Source: Hydrogenophaga sp. PAMC20947 (GTDB taxonomy: Bacteria; Pseudomonadota; Gammaproteobacteria; Burkholderiales; Burkholderiaceae_C). Taken from it: a stretch of DNA of 64,000 nucleotides. Location of the stretch: the NCBI RefSeq assembly GCF_004795855.1, contig NZ_CP039252.1, positions 1,364,001-1,428,000 of the forward strand. The letters run 5' to 3'. Shown in pieces: positions 8,147-16,333 of this stretch. Both the position numbers and the translations under genes were made by a program. Position 1 is the stretch's first letter; the number at the start of each line of letters is the position of its first letter. The notes below the pieces were generated by a model, which ran no database searches, was not told the DNA's origin, and saw only the letters and a list, made by a program, of their open reading frames with translations.

Positions 8147-9849
8147 TGAATCCCCTGATCGAACCCATCGACACACCCCAAGTCGTCGCAAAATCTTCGT
8201 TGCTGCAGCGCAGAAGCCTCAGCACCCTGACCCTGGGCCTGATCCTTCTGGTCGCGGGTTGCGCCAGCGTACAAACACCAGACCCCACCCAGGGCGCTTC
8301 TTCGGCGCCTGGTTCTGCGGCCTCTACCTTGCCCGCCGCCACTGCGGCAAGGTCCCCTTCCCCCCGTCTGGCCCCCTTCATCCCCAGCGGGCCGCTCAGC
8401 GCCATTGGCACCGAGTCCGCCTCTGCCGCACCGGTGGTGACGCTCTCGACCCCGACCGACATCTGGGACCGGATCCGCCGAGGGTTCGCCATGACAGATC
8501 TTGACAACGATCTCGTGAGAGACCGAGAACAGTGGTACGTCAGCCGCCCAGACTACATGCAGCGCATGACCGAACGCTCCAGCCGTTACCTCTTTCACAT
8601 CGTTGAGGAGATCGAGCGCCGCCGCATACCGATGGAGCTCGCTTTGTTGCCCTTCATCGAAAGCGCCTTCAATCCTCAGGCCGTTTCCAGCGCTCGCGCT
8701 GCGGGCATGTGGCAATTCATGCCCGCCACCGGACAATCGTTTGATCTGAAGCAAAACGTGTTCCGCGATGACCGCCGCGACGTGCTGGCCTCAACCAAGG
8801 CCGCGCTCGACTACCTGGAGCAGTTGCATGGCCGATTTGGCGACTGGCACCTCGCTCTCGCCGCCTACAACTGGGGCCAAGGCAACGTCAACCGGGCCAT
8901 CACCCGCAACCAGCGCGCAGGGCTGCCCACCGGCTACACCGACATCGACATGCCGCTGGAAACCCGCATGTACGTGCCCAAGCTGCAGGCGGTCAAAAAC
9001 ATCCTGGCGCGCCCTGAGTCTTTCGGTGCCCTGCTGCCCGATATCGGCAACCACCCCTTCTTTGACACCCTCACGCTCACCAGCGATATGGATGTCAGCC
9101 TGATCGCCAGCCTTTCCGGTGTCAGCGAAGCCGACTTCCGGGTGCTGAATCCGTCGATCAAGCAGCCCATCGTGATGGCCGCGGGCACACCTCAAATTCT
9201 TTTGCCCTGGGACAACGCGGGCGTTTTCGAGCAGCGCCTGGCTGCTCACAAAGGACCGCTGGCCAGCTGGACTGCCTGGGTGGTGCCCACCACCATGTCC
9301 GTCGACCAGGCAGCCCAACGCTCAGCCATGAGCGAAGAAGAGCTGCGGCGCGTCAACAACATTCCACCGCGCATGCTCGTGCGGGCCGGGTCCAGTCTGC
9401 TGGTCCGCCGCAGTGGTCACAGGGACAACGACGTGAGCGAGTTTGTGGCCGATCACGCCCAGCTCAGCCTGCAGCCTGAAGTCGTGCTCAAACGCACCAC
9501 GGTGCGTGCCCGCAAGGGCGACAGCCTGGAGCGCCTGGCCTCTCGCTACGGGGTCAGCGCCTCCAGCGTGGCCGGCTGGAACAAGCTCTCGTCCACGTCA
9601 CGCCTCAAAACCGGTCAGCGCCTCACGCTGATGCTGCCCCGAAGCGTCAGCGGCAAATCTGTAGCCGGCTCTTCATCGAGCAAAAAATCAAGATCCGTGG
9701 CCAGCCGAAAAAAGAGCAGCTCCGGGAAAACAGCGTCCAAGAGCAAGAGCCGCTCAGTGGCTGCCAAAGACAAAAGAATCCGCACCAGCACCGCCAGCGC
9801 TGGCAAAAAATCCAGCGGCAGCAGCAGCAAGGTTGCGCGCAAAAAATGA
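8146..9849 (+). CDS. mltD: Membrane-bound lytic murein transglycosylase D (MltD-like lipoprotein)
   Basis: 567 residues. A lipoprotein signal ends at the lipobox VAGC (about residue 40), so the protein should be anchored to the outer membrane. The SLT catalytic domain includes the Glu near residue 171 in LLPFIESAFNPQAVS, followed by AAGMWQFMPATGQ. A LysM peptidoglycan-binding domain lies at about 450-495 (RKGDSLERLASRYGVS). From about residue 500 the protein ends in an approximately 65-residue tail made almost only of Ser, Lys, Arg and Ala. It is translationally coupled to gloB; the gloB-mltD pair is familiar in Burkholderiales. Confidence 0.9.
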   Translation: MNPLIEPIDTPQVVAKSSLLQRRSLSTLTLGLILLVAGCASVQTPDPTQGASSAPGSAASTLPAATAARSPSPRLAPFIPSGPLSAIGTESASAAPVVTLSTPTDIWDRIRRGFAMTDLDNDLVRDREQWYVSRPDYMQRMTERSSRYLFHIVEEIERRRIPMELALLPFIESAFNPQAVSSARAAGMWQFMPATGQSFDLKQNVFRDDRRDVLASTKAALDYLEQLHGRFGDWHLALAAYNWGQGNVNRAITRNQRAGLPTGYTDIDMPLETRMYVPKLQAVKNILARPESFGALLPDIGNHPFFDTLTLTSDMDVSLIASLSGVSEADFRVLNPSIKQPIVMAAGTPQILLPWDNAGVFEQRLAAHKGPLASWTAWVVPTTMSVDQAAQRSAMSEEELRRVNNIPPRMLVRAGSSLLVRRSGHRDNDVSEFVADHAQLSLQPEVVLKRTTVRARKGDSLERLASRYGVSASSVAGWNKLSSTSRLKTGQRLTLMLPRSVSGKSVAGSSSSKKSRSVASRKKSSSGKTASKSKSRSVAAKDKRIRTSTASAGKKSSGSSSKVARKK

Positions 9850-9852
9850 CGA

Positions 9853-10896
9853 TCAGGCGCGCAAGCGCGCCTTGGCCTTCAAGGCAAACCGGTTCGTAAA
9901 GGTATTGCTCAGGTCCTGATCGGACATCGGTGGCGTGGTGTTGAGCCGAGCCAACATCTTCGCTGCAACGCCAGGGCTCTCGTCGGGCATCACCCCGTCG
10001 GGAGACCAGGCTTCCCGCGAGCGGCTGAAAGCGGCCAGGTACAGTGCCCGATCTCCACCGAAATAGGCTTCAGGCACCACGTTGATCAAGTCGGATGGCC
10101 CTGCCGTTTGGAGCCACTTCAAAGCCTTGACCATGGCATTGGCCAGGGCTTGTGACTCGTCCGGATGGCCAGCGATCCAATCCTGCTTGGCGCTGAGGCA
10201 CCCTGCTGGAAAGGTTCCGCCAAAAAGCTCAGCGCTGCCGCGCTGGGTGCGGGTGTCCACCAGAATTTTGATCTCCCCTGCCTGCTCCAGCTGCGTGATG
10301 ATCGGGTCTGAATAACAGAGCACACTGATCTCTCCGCTTCGAAAGGCTTCCAGCGCGTCAGCGGGTGCAGGCAACTCACGGAAGGTGACATCACCCTCCC
10401 CCAACCGCCCCTTGGCCAGCACCAGCCGGGCAATGCGGTGGGTCGATGAACCCAGCTGAGCCACTCCAATGCGCTGCCCACGCAGTTCGCGCAAGTTGCG
10501 AAAGCGGCTTCCTTCGCTTCGGGCGATGCCCATCACGATCTGAGGGGCCAACCCCTGCAAGACCAGCGATTGCAATGAATGGCCGAGGCGATCCAGCACG
10601 ATGTTGGTGCTGTAAGTCCCGCTGAGCACCTGCACGGCCCCCCCCACCAAGGCTTGTGCGGCCAAAGAGGGACTCGCAAACTCCCGGATTTGCAAACTCA
10701 GCCCTTCCGCCTGAAAATAGCCCAGACGCTCGGCGATGGTCAGTGGCAAATAGCAAAAAGAAGCCTTGTGATCGACGCCCATCAACAAAGCCTGCGTCGA
10801 CCGCGATGAACGGTCGACCTGAGACCTGGCGCTGGTCCAGGTTCCCCCGAGCCAAGCCATGGCCGACACCCGAGCCCACTCCCGCCGGTTCCACAT
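9853..10896 (-). CDS. ABC transporter substrate-binding protein, NitT/TauT (NMT1) type, orphan
   Basis: 347 residues from the ATG at 10896, chosen because GAGAGGA lies about 10 bases upstream; a longer frame starts at 10938. The fold family is seen in YLPLTIAERLGYFQAEGL and in the segment with GSSTHRIARLVLAKGRLGEGDV, typical of periplasmic binding proteins for taurine, sulfonate, nitrate or thiamine-precursor-like ligands. The N-terminus has RREWARVSAMAWLGG, a poor but possible export signal. No permease or ATPase gene is adjacent, so the ligand and partners are unknown. Downstream of the recR-MAPEG group on the same strand. Confidence 0.8.
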   Translation of the reverse strand: MWNRREWARVSAMAWLGGTWTSARSQVDRSSRSTQALLMGVDHKASFCYLPLTIAERLGYFQAEGLSLQIREFASPSLAAQALVGGAVQVLSGTYSTNIVLDRLGHSLQSLVLQGLAPQIVMGIARSEGSRFRNLRELRGQRIGVAQLGSSTHRIARLVLAKGRLGEGDVTFRELPAPADALEAFRSGEISVLCYSDPIITQLEQAGEIKILVDTRTQRGSAELFGGTFPAGCLSAKQDWIAGHPDESQALANAMVKALKWLQTAGPSDLINVVPEAYFGGDRALYLAAFSRSREAWSPDGVMPDESPGVAAKMLARLNTTPPMSDQDLSNTFTNRFALKAKARLRA

Positions 10897-11057
10897 GACA
10901 ACACGTCCTCTCTGTTTTATTTCAGCTGTGCTCACCACAGCTTAAACAGGAGTGCCTGTGCCGCGCATCGGGTTGACTCCCGAGCGGGTTTCCACCCATG
11001 CATTTGTCACGTTTCGCGACACTCCCGTTCAAGGGGTGGCGAGATGCGAGGCAGGGG

Positions 11058-11462
11058 TCAGACGAACAAGATAGCCAGGTTCACCAGTAAGCCCAGTCCC
11101 CAGACCATGCTGCGCGCGCTGGCCTGATCTGCCAGGTACAGCAAGATGTAGAGCATGCGTAAGAAAACAAAGACGAGTGCCAGCATGTCGATGCGGCCCT
11201 GAGCCGCACCGAGCTGGTGGGCAATGACCACCGCACCGATGAAAAACGGCAGCGCTTCGAAGCTGTTGGCCTGGGCAGCGTTGGCGCGGGCGCGCCAATC
11301 GGTCTGCTTTGCCAGCCATGCCCGGGGATTGTGGTTGTCAAGACCACCGTCTCGGCGCGAGCGACCGATCTGGCCCCATTTCGCCACCCCCGCGCACCCC
11401 ACTGGCAACAACGCTGCCACCACCACAGCCCAATAGGCCAAGGTCAAACCTGCATAGGTCAT
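11058..11462 (-). CDS. MAPEG family membrane protein
   Basis: 134 residues with about four hydrophobic helices. The NPRAWLAKQTDWRARANAAQANSFEALPFF stretch (about residues 45-75) carries the family's conserved Arg-Ala-x-x-Ala-x-x-N-x-x-E pattern of MAPEG (eicosanoid and glutathione metabolism-related) proteins. Bacterial members are mostly uncharacterised. It starts 30 bases after the recR stop in the same direction. Confidence 0.85.
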   Translation of the reverse strand: MTYAGLTLAYWAVVVAALLPVGCAGVAKWGQIGRSRRDGGLDNHNPRAWLAKQTDWRARANAAQANSFEALPFFIGAVVIAHQLGAAQGRIDMLALVFVFLRMLYILLYLADQASARSMVWGLGLLVNLAILFV

Positions 11463-11492
11463 CTCTGACTTTCCTTGAAATAAAACGGGCCT

Positions 11493-12098
11493 TCAGCGGC
11501 GGTCGACCAGCGCATGGGCGATGGTGCCCAAATCGACGTATTCCAGCTCGCTCCCCACCGGGACGCCCCTGGCCAGGCGGGTCACGGCAACCGCCCTCGC
11601 CTTGAGCCCCTGCGCAATCACATGTGCGGTGGTTTCACCCTCCGCCGTGAAGTTGGTGGCCAAAATCACCTCTTTCACCTCCCGTTCGCCATCGACCAGG
11701 GCATCCACGCGTTCAAACAGCTTGCGCAAGCCGATTTCATTGGGACCAATCCCGTCGAGCGGGCTGAGCTTGCCCATCAGCACAAAATACAAGCCCTTGT
11801 ACGCCCCCGTGCGCTCCAGCGCAGCCTGGTCTGCGGGGGTTTCCACCACACAGAGCTGGCTGCGGTCCCGCCGCTTGTCCTGGCAAGTGCCGCAAATGGT
11901 CTGCTCGGTGAAGGTATGGCACAACGCACAATGCTTGACCTCATGACACGCGTGCTCCAGTGCCTGGGCCAGCTGCAGGGCACCACTCCGGTCGTGCTGC
12001 AGCATATGAAAGGCCATGCGCTGCGCAGACTTCACCCCCACGCCGGGCAGGCGCTTGAGTGCCTGCACCAGCAGCTCAACTGCGTGAATTTCAGCCAT
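11493..12098 (-). CDS. recR: Recombination mediator RecR
   Basis: 201 residues, standard RecR length. RecR with RecO and RecF helps load RecA at gaps. Visible: N-terminal helix-hairpin-helix ([20 protein letters not shown]), a four-cysteine zinc motif ([16 protein letters not shown], about residues 57-72), and a Toprim domain starting [17 protein letters not shown]. Third gene of the conserved dnaX-ybaB-recR order. Confidence 0.96.
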   Translation of the reverse strand: MAEIHAVELLVQALKRLPGVGVKSAQRMAFHMLQHDRSGALQLAQALEHACHEVKHCALCHTFTEQTICGTCQDKRRDRSQLCVVETPADQAALERTGAYKGLYFVLMGKLSPLDGIGPNEIGLRKLFERVDALVDGEREVKEVILATNFTAEGETTAHVIAQGLKARAVAVTRLARGVPVGSELEYVDLGTIAHALVDRR

Positions 12099-12206
12099 GG
12101 TTCGAAACGCTCAATTGCACACCCACATGGCCAGGCGTCAGTCGTACTGGCTTTGAGCCGACACCGCCTGGAGCACTGCTTCGACCGCTTCGGGGCAAGT
12201 CGCGCT

Positions 12207-12539
12207 TCAAAAGGGCATCTTCATGCCACCGGGCAAAGCAGGCATGCCGGCCGTGAGCTTGCCCATTTTTTCGTTGGACGTTTCTTCGGCCTTGCGCACC
12301 GCAGCGTTGAAAGCCGCGGCCACCAGGTCTTCGAGCATGTCTTTGTCTTCTGCGAGCAAGCTGGGGTCGATGGTGACGCGTTTCACGTCGTGCTTGCACG
12401 TCATCAGAACCGTGACCAGACCAGCGCCCGACTCACCGGTGACTTCGATGAAAGCCAGTTCGTCCTGGGCCTTCTTGAGGTTGTCCTGCATGGCTTGCGC
12501 CTGCTTCATGAGGCCGGCGAGTTGTCCTTTGTTGAACAT
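12207..12539 (-). CDS. ybaB: YbaB/EbfC family nucleoid-associated protein
   Basis: 110 residues from the ATG at 12539 ([18 protein letters not shown]). YbaB/EbfC proteins are small DNA-binding proteins associated with the nucleoid. Visible are the amphipathic N-terminal helix, the Gly-containing middle ([15 protein letters not shown]), and [24 protein letters not shown]. It lies between dnaX (35 bases upstream) and recR (108 bases downstream), the standard context. Confidence 0.93.
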   Translation of the reverse strand: MFNKGQLAGLMKQAQAMQDNLKKAQDELAFIEVTGESGAGLVTVLMTCKHDVKRVTIDPSLLAEDKDMLEDLVAAAFNAAVRKAEETSNEKMGKLTAGMPALPGGMKMPF

Positions 12540-12574
12540 GTTTTTCCTTATAGTTTCAAGAGTAAAAAAATGGC

Positions 12575-14551
12575 TCAAGACGTGGCCTTGAGCGTTCCGG
12601 GTACGATTTTGCCGCCAAAGTCTCGCATCATGGTCTGGACAAACGGATCTGAGCGGATGCGCTCTTCGGCCAAGACTTGTTTTCGGGCCGCTTCGGCCGC
12701 CAGCCGCATGGCTGCTGTGTCGCGCACAGTGCCAATCTCGATGATCAATTTGACCTGGTGATCCAGGCTGCTGAGCGCCTGCCCCAGCCGCTCAGCGCTG
12801 TTGGACTGTCGCAGGGACTCGTGCTCCACCCGCAGAAGCCAGCGATCCCCATCTCGCGCCACCAACTGGGACTGAAGCCCCAGCTCGCGCACCAGCGCCG
12901 TGATCGCCTCGGCCTTGATCAGGGCCTGAACCGCCTCGAACCAGAAATCACCCTCTTCGCTGCGCTGCAGCTCGGGTTGAGTTCCCTGCTCCCGCGGGGG
13001 GTGGCGTTGCTCCAGGCGGCTAGAAGCCCCTGGGTCGCGTACAGGAATCGACATCACCTGGGCTGGCGTGGCCGGCGAAGGTGCCGGTGAGGGGGCACGC
13101 GCAGGCGGCGTCGCGGACAAGCTTTCCCAGGGCGGCTCGTCGCTGTCGTCGGGTGCTGGACCAGAAGCCTTGGTGGCCTCTGACCTCTCGCTCGGCGGTG
13201 TCAAGGGCTCGGGGGAAGACAGCGCTGAATGGGTAGGGGCTGCCGCTGCAGGCGGACGGCTCTCCGCAACCTGTGGCTCGGCAGACCGCGAGCGCTCCAC
13301 GCGAGCGGCTGCAGAGGGAGCAGGCGCATGCGCGGGAGGCGAAGGTTCCGGTGGGGAAACTGGCGCCGGGTTGACGGCCTTGACCGGCTCGTCAGCCCCG
13401 GTTTTCAGAGTTTTTTTTTCCTTCTTGCTGCTTTGAGCGGTGCCAGCGGGCTTGAAAGCCATCAAGCGCAACAACACCATGGTCAAGGCCGCGTATTCGT
13501 CGGGCGCCAAACCCAGCTCGGCCCGCCCATGCAGGCACAGGCTGTAAAGCAACTGGGTCTCATCGGCCGGCAGGGCCATGGCCAATCGGCCCAATTCCTC
13601 GGCATCGGGATCATCGAGCGAAGCCGAGGCCGCGCGGTCAGGAACCACCTGTAAAACTGCCATGCGCTGCAGCACCGACGTCATTTCTTCCAGAGTAGAC
13701 GCAGCGCTCAAGCCATTGACACGCAAAGTGTCGACCGTTTCAACCACCTCGGCACCATCGCCGCGGGCCAGCGCATCGATCAGGCGCAACACGTAAGAGC
13801 GGTCCACCGCTCCCAGCATCTCGCGCACGGTGGCCTCTTCCAGCTGACCACCGCCAAAAGCAATGGCCTGGTCGGTGAGCGAAAGCGCATCGCGCATCGA
13901 GCCGCGGGCCGCGCGGGCAATGAGGCGAAGGGCCTGCGGTTCGGCCAACACCTGCTCAGACGCCAGCACTTCCACCAGGTGTTCCTGCACCGTCTCCGGT
14001 GCCATGGGTCGCAAATTGAACTGCAGACAGCGTGACAGCACCGTGACCGGCACCTTTTGCGGATCGGTCGTTGCCAACACGAACTTCAGGTACTCGGGCG
14101 GCTCTTCCAGGGTCTTGAGCATGGCATTGAACGCATGCCCCGTGAGCATGTGCACCTCGTCGATCATGAAGACCTTGAAGCGACCCTGAACGGGCTTGTA
14201 CACCGCTTGTTCCAGCAAGGCTTGGACTTCATCCACGCCCCGGTTGGAAGCGGCATCCAGCTCGGTGTAGTCGACAAAACGCCCGCTGTCGATATCGGTA
14301 CATGCCTGGCAGACGCCACAAGGCTCAGCGGTGATACCGCCCTGACCGTCAGCACCCAGGCAGTTGAGCGACTTCGCCAGGATGCGCGAAACCGTCGTCT
14401 TCCCCACACCGCGTGTACCGGTGAAAAGATAGGCATGGTGCAGGCGCTGCGTCGTCAAGGCATTGGTCAACGCTTGGACGACGTGCGACTGCCCCACCAT
14501 TTCGGTGAAATTGCGCGGCCGGTACTTGCGGGCCAGGACGACATAAGACAT
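12575..14551 (-). CDS. dnaX: DNA polymerase III tau/gamma subunit
   Basis: 658 residues from the ATG at 14551 ([20 protein letters not shown]); the longer upstream frame would overlap ffs and is not conserved. Clamp-loader AAA+ domain with Walker A at about 42-53 ([12 protein letters not shown]), a four-Cys zinc module (CGVCQAC) and DEVHMLTG as Walker B. After the collar domain comes a Pro/Ala/Ser-rich linker and a tau-like C-terminal domain. At about residue 378 the coding strand has nine consecutive A (plus-strand T 13411-13419), and both other frames stop within a few codons. This would allow a shorter gamma-like product by slippage. Confidence 0.96.
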   Translation of the reverse strand: MSYVVLARKYRPRNFTEMVGQSHVVQALTNALTTQRLHHAYLFTGTRGVGKTTVSRILAKSLNCLGADGQGGITAEPCGVCQACTDIDSGRFVDYTELDAASNRGVDEVQALLEQAVYKPVQGRFKVFMIDEVHMLTGHAFNAMLKTLEEPPEYLKFVLATTDPQKVPVTVLSRCLQFNLRPMAPETVQEHLVEVLASEQVLAEPQALRLIARAARGSMRDALSLTDQAIAFGGGQLEEATVREMLGAVDRSYVLRLIDALARGDGAEVVETVDTLRVNGLSAASTLEEMTSVLQRMAVLQVVPDRAASASLDDPDAEELGRLAMALPADETQLLYSLCLHGRAELGLAPDEYAALTMVLLRLMAFKPAGTAQSSKKEKKTLKTGADEPVKAVNPAPVSPPEPSPPAHAPAPSAAARVERSRSAEPQVAESRPPAAAAPTHSALSSPEPLTPPSERSEATKASGPAPDDSDEPPWESLSATPPARAPSPAPSPATPAQVMSIPVRDPGASSRLEQRHPPREQGTQPELQRSEEGDFWFEAVQALIKAEAITALVRELGLQSQLVARDGDRWLLRVEHESLRQSNSAERLGQALSSLDHQVKLIIEIGTVRDTAAMRLAAEAARKQVLAEERIRSDPFVQTMMRDFGGKIVPGTLKATS

Positions 14552-14738
14552 GTAGAGGATTCTAGCGGTCCGCCAGGAGCCAGCGCTGCAGAAGGTGCCA
14601 GAGAGAAAAGCGGCCCCTGCGAGCACAGCTTTTGCAGGTTTTACAGCTCCACACCTCGGCTGCGGGGCCAAAAAGGCGATGGAAACTGGGCCGCTGCTGT
14701 CACTTTGCAGCGGATGACCCTTCAGCCATGCAGACCCC

Positions 14739-14768
14739 TGAACATTCCTCGCCAGCATCGCCTACAAT
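14739..14768 (+). promoter_or_regulatory. Promoter of the SRP RNA gene
   Basis: TGAACA at 14739-14744 and TACAAT at 14763-14768, 18 bases apart. The predicted start, about six bases after the -10, coincides with the 5' end of the terminal helix of ffs at 14774. Confidence 0.6.
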
Positions 14769-14773
14769 TGCAA

Positions 14774-14882
14774 GTGACGGGCCTTCCCGCATGGTGAAGC
14801 GGCCAACCGGGTCAGATGGGGAACCAAGCAGCCCTAACTGTGGAGTCAGTGCCGGGGTCAAGGCTCGTCACCTTATTTTTTT
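14774..14882 (+). ncRNA. ffs: 4.5S RNA (signal recognition particle RNA), small bacterial type, with T-tract terminator
   Basis: The SRP helix 8 is recognisable at the apex: GTCAGA, TGG, tetraloop GGAA, CCA, AGCAGCC (14811-14833). This is the layout of E. coli 4.5S, where GTCAGG-TCC-GGAA-GGA-AGCAGCC forms the Ffh-binding site. The ends close in a 12-bp helix, GTGACGGGCCTT (14774-14785) with AAGGCTCGTCAC (14860-14871, one G-T pair). This is followed by CCTTATTTTTTT, so the terminal helix also serves as terminator. The mature RNA is about 100 nt. From memory, placement beside dnaX is common in betaproteobacteria. It binds Ffh and targets nascent membrane proteins. Confidence 0.87.
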
Positions 14883-14886
14883 GACC

Positions 14887-14914
14887 GAGATGCAAGCGCC
14901 AAAGCTTGCATCTC
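14887..14914. repeat. Perfect 11-bp inverted repeat behind ffs
   Basis: GAGATGCAAGC (14887-14897), six-base loop, GCTTGCATCTC (14904-14914). It lies between the ffs T-tract and the end of the convergent flavoprotein operon. No T-tract follows it on either strand. Confidence 0.6.
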
Positions 14915-14945
14915 CCAGCAGGCAGTCTGTGATCAGCAATGCGAC

Positions 14946-14974
14946 GTTTGCCTGATACACAGGATCAGGCAAAC
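14946..14974. terminator. Perfect 11-bp hairpin at the 3' end of the addB-addA-flavoprotein operon
   Basis: GTTTGCCTGAT (14946-14956), seven-base loop, ATCAGGCAAAC (14964-14974), starting 25 bases after the flavoprotein stop on the minus strand. No clear T-tract, so transcript end-protection or weak termination is possible. GACGTTTGCC is repeated directly at 14943 and 14978. Confidence 0.45.
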
Positions 14975-14998
14975 TTGACGTTTGCCAGCCCACATCAC

Positions 14999-16333
14999 TC
15001 AATGGCTTTTCAGCCAGGCATGCGCACCCTGCCCTGCCAAGCGTCCGCTGGACAAGCAGGCCGTGAGCAGGTAACCGCCTGTCGGGGCTTCCCAATCCAG
15101 CATTTCGCCGGCCGCAAACCAGCTTGGCCTTTGTGTGGCCATGAGTTGGGCATCCAGCCCTTCAAAGCGCACCCCTCCTGCCGTGCTGATGGCCTCGTTG
15201 ATCGGGCGCGTTGCGACCAGTTGCAAAGGCAATGCCTGGATGGCTGCTGCCAGGGCAACAGGGTTTTGCAGGGTGGCTTTGTCGCACAGCTCGGTGATCA
15301 GCCCCCACTTGACGCCGTCGAGACCGAGCCGGCTCTTGAGGTGGCTGGACAGGCTGCGTGAACCTCTGGGGTGGGTCACCTGCTTGAGCACAAATTCCGG
15401 CGTGCGATCGGGCAACAGGTTGAGCCACATCGTGGCGGCCCCTGATTTTGCTATGCCATTTCGCAGCAAACTCGATGCGGCGTAGACGAGACTGCCCTCC
15501 ACGCCCGTCGCGGTGACCACAAATTCGCCCTGCCGCTCGAAGTTTTCGCCCTCTGGGCCGGTGACTTTGATCGACACGGTTTTGAGCGGTTGGCCCGCAT
15601 AACGCTCGACAAAATGAGGGGTCCACCCCCCCGCTGCGGGTTCCGTTTGTCCCCCACGACTCGACGCCGCCACCTCAAAACCGCAATTGCTGGGGCGCAA
15701 AGGCGCGAGGTCCAGCCCCGCGTCTTGCAGTGGAGCCCACCACGCGCCATCTGACCCCAGCCGCGCCCAGCTGGCACCTCCCAGGGCCAACACCGTTGCC
15801 CGGACGCGCACGGTTTGAAGACCTTGTGGCGTCTCAAATACCAGGCGATGGGGATCCGCACTCTGAGGGCCCTGCCAACGGTGGCGCATGTGAAACTGCA
15901 CCGCCCGTCCACCCGGCCCCGGATGGCGCAACCGGTGCAGCCACGCCCGCAACAGCGGGGCAGCTTTCATGTCCTTGGGAAACACGCGCTGCGAGCTTCC
16001 GATAAAGGTGTCTATGCCCAAGCCTGCCGCCCAATCGCGCACCTGCTGGGGGCCAAAGGCCTCCAGCAAGGGCTTGAGCGTGTCCGCCCTTTCGGCGTAA
16101 CGCTGGAGGAAAGGTTCCAGAGACTCGGCATGGGTGAGGTTCAAACCGCCCTTGCCAGCCAGCAAAAATTTACGGCCGACCGAGGGCATGGCATCGAACA
16201 GATGCACTGCATGGCCTTGCGCGCTCAGCACTTCAGCGGCCATCAGGCCCGCCGGCCCACCACCAATGATGGCCACGTCGATATCCAGATCGGTCAAAGC
16301 GGTCAGTGTGTCCAAGGGATTTGTTGCATTCAT
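14999..16333 (-). CDS. NAD(P)/FAD-dependent oxidoreductase, YhiN/TIGR03862-like flavoprotein
   Basis: 444 residues. The FAD dinucleotide-binding motif is near the N-terminus (VAIIGGGPAGLMAAEVLSAQ, about residues 20-39), followed by the family hallmark GRKFLLAGKGGLNLTH. A second FAD contact region near the C-terminus reads GEMLDWEAPTGGYLL. Length and motifs match the HI0933/YhiN family, specifically the TIGR03862-like subgroup. The physiological substrate is not known. Its start overlaps the addA-like stop by four bases, so it is the last gene of that operon. Confidence 0.85.
   Translation of the reverse strand: MNATNPLDTLTALTDLDIDVAIIGGGPAGLMAAEVLSAQGHAVHLFDAMPSVGRKFLLAGKGGLNLTHAESLEPFLQRYAERADTLKPLLEAFGPQQVRDWAAGLGIDTFIGSSQRVFPKDMKAAPLLRAWLHRLRHPGPGGRAVQFHMRHRWQGPQSADPHRLVFETPQGLQTVRVRATVLALGGASWARLGSDGAWWAPLQDAGLDLAPLRPSNCGFEVAASSRGGQTEPAAGGWTPHFVERYAGQPLKTVSIKVTGPEGENFERQGEFVVTATGVEGSLVYAASSLLRNGIAKSGAATMWLNLLPDRTPEFVLKQVTHPRGSRSLSSHLKSRLGLDGVKWGLITELCDKATLQNPVALAAAIQALPLQLVATRPINEAISTAGGVRFEGLDAQLMATQRPSWFAAGEMLDWEAPTGGYLLTACLSSGRLAGQGAHAWLKSH

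Noticed and set aside
9853..10896. Complete NitT/TauT transport operon
   Set aside because: Only the binding protein is present; neighbours on both sides are unrelated.
12207..14551. CRISPR or tandem repeats in the Pro/Ala-rich dnaX linker
   Set aside because: The repetitiveness is codon-level low complexity in a coding linker, without repeat-spacer spacing.
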